A DNA stretch of 8,861 nt from Roseovarius sp. (GTDB taxonomy: Bacteria > Pseudomonadota > Alphaproteobacteria > Rhodobacterales > Rhodobacteraceae), in contig SLDH01000113.1 of the NCBI GenBank assembly GCA_007125415.1, positions 1-8,861 on the forward strand, in the 5' to 3' direction. This document shows, piece by piece, positions 6,376-8,861 of this stretch. The notes below the pieces were generated by a model. It searched no databases and was not told the DNA's origin. It saw only the letters and a list, made by a program, of their open reading frames with translations. Numbering within the stretch: position 1 is the stretch's first letter; every line of letters starts with the position of its first letter. Made by a program: the position numbers and the translations under genes.

Positions 6376-6981
6376 TCAGACCCAGGGGCGCTCGCTGCTG
6401 CTGCGCGCCTCGAAGCTGTCTATCGCGCTTGCCTTCTCCATCGTGAGGCCGATGTCATCAAGGCCTTCGAGCAGGCAGTGCTTCTTGAACGCGTCCACCT
6501 CGAAGGGGAAGACCTCACCATCGGATGTGGTGATCGTCTGCGCTTCCAGATCGACCTCGATGCGCGCGTTCGAGCCTTTTTCGGCGTCTATCATCAGAAC
6601 GTCCACCTGCTCCTGCGGCAATGTGATGGGCAGAATGCCGTTCTTGAAGCAGTTGTTGAAAAAGATATCGGCAAAGCTGGGGGCGATAACGCAGCGGATA
6701 CCGAAATCCTTGATCGCCCAGGGCGCATGCTCACGGCTCGAGCCACAGCCGAAATTGTCGCCGGCGACAAGGATTTCCGCGTTGCGATATTGCGGCTTGT
6801 TGAGCACGAAATCGGGGATCTCGCGGCCCTCATCATCATAGCGCATCTCGTCAAAGAGGTTCACACCCAGCCCCGAACGCTTGATTGTCTTGAGAAACTG
6901 CTTGGGGATGATCATGTCCGTATCGACATTGATCAGCGGCAAGGGCGCCGCAATGCCGCTGAGCCTGGTGAATTTTTCCAT
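6376..6981 (-). CDS. leuD: 3-isopropylmalate dehydratase small subunit
   Basis: The 201-residue protein is the normal length for LeuD. With the LeuC large subunit, which carries the iron-sulfur cluster, it isomerises 2- to 3-isopropylmalate in leucine biosynthesis in the cytoplasm. The beginning [20 protein letters not shown] and [11 protein letters not shown] are typical of proteobacterial LeuD. The swivel-domain signature [16 protein letters not shown] (74–89) is intact, as is the later [15 protein letters not shown] (101–115). The ATG at 6981 is chosen over an upstream in-frame GTG at 6999 because AAGAGGAG lies seven bases before it and the family starts there. leuC and leuB are not adjacent. 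Upstream is a 298-base repeat element and downstream are repeat and IS debris, so leuD appears to be transcribed alone. Confidence 0.97.
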   Translation of the reverse strand: MEKFTRLSGIAAPLPLINVDTDMIIPKQFLKTIKRSGLGVNLFDEMRYDDEGREIPDFVLNKPQYRNAEILVAGDNFGCGSSREHAPWAIKDFGIRCVIAPSFADIFFNNCFKNGILPITLPQEQVDVLMIDAEKGSNARIEVDLEAQTITTSDGEVFPFEVDAFKKHCLLEGLDDIGLTMEKASAIDSFEARSSSERPWV

Positions 6982-6988
6982 CGAAGCA

Positions 6989-6996
6989 CTCCTCTT
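6989..6996 (-). promoter_or_regulatory. leuD: Shine-Dalgarno AAGAGGAG of leuD
   Basis: A strong purine-rich site seven bases before the ATG at 6981. It settles the start against the GTG at 6999, which lies upstream of this site. Confidence 0.8.
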
Positions 6997-7079
6997 CACG
7001 CGTTCTCATTTGCCCTTGTCGTGCCAGCCATGTGACCAGGATGACCGATCAGCAATCAAACTGCCGCCTCGTCGTATAT

Positions 7080-7377
7080 CAGGCTGCCGAAAAATGAACA
7101 GGGGCTGCAAGAGCGAGGGAAACTTTTTCCCACTCTGTTTCTAAGGCAAGAAGAGGGTGGTGCCCGACCCTGGACGGGCGCCTCGGAACGCCGGAGCAAC
7201 GGCGCTTTACGGCAGCCAAGACCCTCCGACCATTGTGCTTTTTGCAACGTCGTAAAGCGCCCTCCCGGGAGGAGGGTCGGGTGCCGCCCGGGCGAGACGG
7301 TGGGGCGAGCGTGGCGCGGAACGGTTTTCCGGCTCAAGGTGCTTGGAGGGAGAAGTCCGGCACTTTTCAGCGGCCTG
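7080..7377 (+). mobile_element. MITE-like structured repeat, copy B, with terminal inverted repeats
   Basis: The left end CAGGCTGCCGAAAAATG (7080–7096) and the complement of the right end, CAGGCCGCTGAAAAGTG (7377–7361), agree at 14 of 17 positions, giving a 298-base element. Inside are GGGAAActtTTTCCC (7117–7131), GGCGCTTTACG (7201–7211) with its exact complement CGTAAAGCGCC (7251–7261), and CCCGACCCT (7163–7171) with its exact complement AGGGTCGGG (7273–7281) enclosing the previous pair. A CCTCCCGGGAGG palindrome lies at 7261–7272. GGCTGCCG (7082–7089) also pairs with CGGCAGCC (7210–7217). No protein-coding frame is credible. No clear target-site duplication is visible; only AT flanks both ends. 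Its core is shared with copy A on the far side of leuD. The element could be mobilised in trans by a transposase encoded elsewhere, or could be a structured RNA repeat. Confidence 0.65.
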
Positions 7378-7393
7378 ATCGAACACAATTTCC

Positions 7394-7411
7394 AAAGGAG
7401 ACAACATGTGA
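7394..7411 (+). other. Strong ribosome-binding site followed by ATG-TGA
   Basis: AAAGGAG (7394–7400) is followed after five bases by ATG (7406–7408) and immediately by TGA (7409–7411). A GTG overlaps at 7408 and opens a 107-codon frame that runs antisense into the phosphatase gene. A perfect palindrome AACGGCCGTT follows at 7411–7420. It could be the orphaned start of a gene cut off at this boundary, a start-stop element, or chance. Confidence 0.3.
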
Positions 7412-7472
7412 ACGGCCGTTTTGAAAGAGTGCCTTTCGTCCCCTCGGAAGGCAGGCTGGCGGCTGCCAGACA

Positions 7473-8198
7473 TCAAAGAACGTCGATCACGATGACCGAT
7501 ATGTTGTCCGCCCCGCCACCGTCCAACGCGATTTGTTGCAGCCGATCCGCAACCGTTTCGATCGGCTCAGAGGAAAGCACCCGCTCCAGAACATCGAAAG
7601 AAGCGTATTTGCTCAATCCGTCCGAGCAGATCAGAAACCGGTCTCCGCTGGAAAGCTCGCCGCGGATCTTGTCAAGCTCCAGCGTTTCCCCAACCCCGAC
7701 GGCTCTGGTGACAGTGTTGGCTTGCGGATGAAACTCAGCCTCGTCCCACGAAATCTGCCCCTCCAGCACGAGACCGGCAACCATCGAATGATCCGTGGTG
7801 AGCATCTCGATCGAAGCCCCCGGTTGCAGGCGGTAGAGGCGGCTGTCTCCGGCCCAGAAGGCGGCGAAATGGCCATTGGCGATCAGGAAGGCGACCACCG
7901 TTGTCCCGATTGTTGCGCCGCCGCGTGCCTGCGCCTCGGCGAGGATCAACTCATGCGCATGGCCGAGCGCCTGCCGCACGGCACGGATCAACTCCTGGGG
8001 CGGCAGGTCGGGATGTATCATCGCGATCGAGTCGACAACAGTGTGCGAGGCGAAATCGCCGGCGTCATGCCCCCCCATTCCGTCTGCAACGACCCAGATC
8101 CGCTGATCGGGCAGGGTGAGGATCGCATCTTCGTTCACCGTGCGCTTGTATCCGACATGCGTAGTCGCGGAGAAGCGGATCCGCGTTCCCGTCATCAT
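7473..8198 (-). CDS. PP2C-family serine/threonine phosphatase, T6SS-associated (PppA/Stp type)
   Basis: The 241-residue protein is a complete single-domain bacterial PP2C phosphatase. Metal-binding and catalytic motifs appear in order: RTVNED (19–24), VADGMGGH (37–44), WAGDSRLYRL (115–124), CSDGLS (191–196) and GGADNISVIVI (228–238). They carry the expected aspartates D24, D39, D193 and D231. Such enzymes next to tagF remove phosphate from the Fha-type scaffold phosphorylated by PpkA and so shut down type VI secretion; this role is inferred from context. The ATG at 8198 overlaps the tagF stop as ATGA. A second ATG follows directly at 8195. AGGCGG lies seven bases upstream. An in-frame TTG at 8231 is less likely. 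It is the last gene of its operon; about 100 bases downstream is the structured repeat copy B. Confidence 0.93.
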   Translation of the reverse strand: MMTGTRIRFSATTHVGYKRTVNEDAILTLPDQRIWVVADGMGGHDAGDFASHTVVDSIAMIHPDLPPQELIRAVRQALGHAHELILAEAQARGGATIGTTVVAFLIANGHFAAFWAGDSRLYRLQPGASIEMLTTDHSMVAGLVLEGQISWDEAEFHPQANTVTRAVGVGETLELDKIRGELSSGDRFLICSDGLSKYASFDVLERVLSSEPIETVADRLQQIALDGGGADNISVIVIDVL

Positions 8199-8861
8199 GC
8201 GATTGCCGCCTGTGGCACAGCGCCTTGCCAAAGCGAAGCACCAGGGTCGAAAAGCGCCGCGAATTGCGCGTTGTCCGGCAATGTTCTGGTCAGCAACATG
8301 CGGTGATCATCCCCGATGTCGGATGTCCAGAGTGCAACCTCGTCAAACATCTGCTCGACCCGGCTGGCCGCCAGGATCGCTTCAGGGGCGACAGCACCCC
8401 TATAGACATCGCCGGGTCCCGGTGGTGACGGCGGTGTTTCCAGATTCAGCGCGGAAAGCGCATCGGCCAGCGCCTCGCGGTGCAGATCCTGATCCAGCGT
8501 CTCCAGGGCGATAGCCTCCAGCCGCTCGAAGAGCGCCAGATTGCCGAAATGCCGAAGCGCGGTGCCGCCTGCCGGTGCGGTCAGCGCCAGCGTCAGCGGA
8601 TATTGCCGCCCCACCCTGTCAACCGAAGGCATCAGCACGCCACTGATGCTCTGCGGGCCCGCCATTCCGGCGGGCAGTGAAAAACGCCATATCGGGGCGG
8701 ACATGTAAAGTCCTTCCCAATCGCCGCCCAATTTCTCGCGTGCCGAGAGCAGAGCGTTCTGAAGCCAATCATCCCATGCGCGGATGAAGCTCTGTGGCAG
8801 ATTGAAACGGATGAAGTGACCATGCGACGGAATCTTGCCGAAGACACACTGTTGAGACGCG
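8195..8861 (-). CDS. tagF: Type VI secretion accessory protein TagF (5' end outside window)
   Basis: The visible 221 residues run from the right edge to TGA at 8197–8195. The start contains FGKIPSHG, FIRFNLPQSFIRAW and DDWLQNALLSARE, then APIWRFSLPAG. These match the N-terminal TagF/ImpM domain (type VI secretion-associated protein, BMA_A0400 family), probably lacking only a few N-terminal residues. GVLMPSVDRVGRQYPLTLA is the family's central signature. TagF is a cytoplasmic post-translational repressor of T6SS that works through Fha. Family members usually read G-D-F at the site that here is G-H-F (His codon at 8818–8816). The following phosphatase overlaps by four bases. The rest of the T6SS operon should lie to the right of the window. 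Confidence 0.92.
   Translation of the reverse strand, partial: ASQQCVFGKIPSHGHFIRFNLPQSFIRAWDDWLQNALLSAREKLGGDWEGLYMSAPIWRFSLPAGMAGPQSISGVLMPSVDRVGRQYPLTLALTAPAGGTALRHFGNLALFERLEAIALETLDQDLHREALADALSALNLETPPSPPGPGDVYRGAVAPEAILAASRVEQMFDEVALWTSDIGDDHRMLLTRTLPDNAQFAALFDPGASLWQGAVPQAAIA

Noticed and set aside
6989..6999. GTG at 6999 as the leuD start
   Set aside because: The strong Shine-Dalgarno AAGAGGAG lies after this GTG and seven bases before the ATG at 6981, where the conserved family start is.
1..8861. CRISPR array, replication origin, rRNA or riboswitch
   Set aside because: No regularly spaced repeats, DnaA-box clusters, rRNA segments or known riboswitch cores were found on reading both strands.

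Overview
The window looks like a GC-rich alphaproteobacterial chromosome, most likely Rhodobacterales. This rests on codon usage, the DUF2007–methyltransferase gene pair, the style of the leuD and manC proteins, and an abundance of small sulfotransferases. No marker in the window fixes the genus. It is a mosaic of housekeeping genes separated by decayed mobile DNA, with the end of a type VI secretion (T6SS) operon at the right edge.

Left part (1–2676): the tail of a DUF2007 gene overlaps a complete small-domain N6-adenine methyltransferase of the tRNA1(Val) A37 type (142–897, +). Directly behind it, on the opposite strand, is a wrecked IS5-family transposase (about 1223–895). Next comes an apparently intact small PAPS-dependent sulfotransferase (1944–1279, −), then about 450 bases of less GC-rich DNA without a recognisable gene. 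After that lies a headless C-terminal fragment (2398–2676, +) that resembles a sulfotransferase end and overlaps the following gene by ATGA.

Middle part (2673–5738): manC (mannose-1-phosphate guanylyltransferase/mannose-6-phosphate isomerase) makes GDP-mannose for surface polysaccharide. The neighbouring sulfotransferases could modify such a polymer, but that link is only inferred. A tRNA-Pro(CGG) gene converges on manC with a 15-base gap. Behind it is an unusual membrane protein: an N-terminally anchored alpha/beta hydrolase fused to about eight transmembrane helices.

Right part (5739–8861): leuD (leucine biosynthesis) sits alone, without leuC beside it. It is flanked by two direct copies of a highly structured, GC-rich repeat. 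The copy at 7080–7377 has 17-base imperfect terminal inverted repeats and nested internal inverted repeats, so it looks like a MITE or a structured mobile repeat. The copy at 5812–6024 has lost its right end next to an IS630-family transposase fragment whose catalytic Glu is missing. The last two genes, tagF (partial) and a PP2C-type phosphatase, overlap by 4 bases. They are the negative post-translational arm of T6SS control and form the 3' end of an operon that begins outside the window.

The most unusual item is the repeat family around leuD. No new defence system, CRISPR array or other complete undescribed system is visible.
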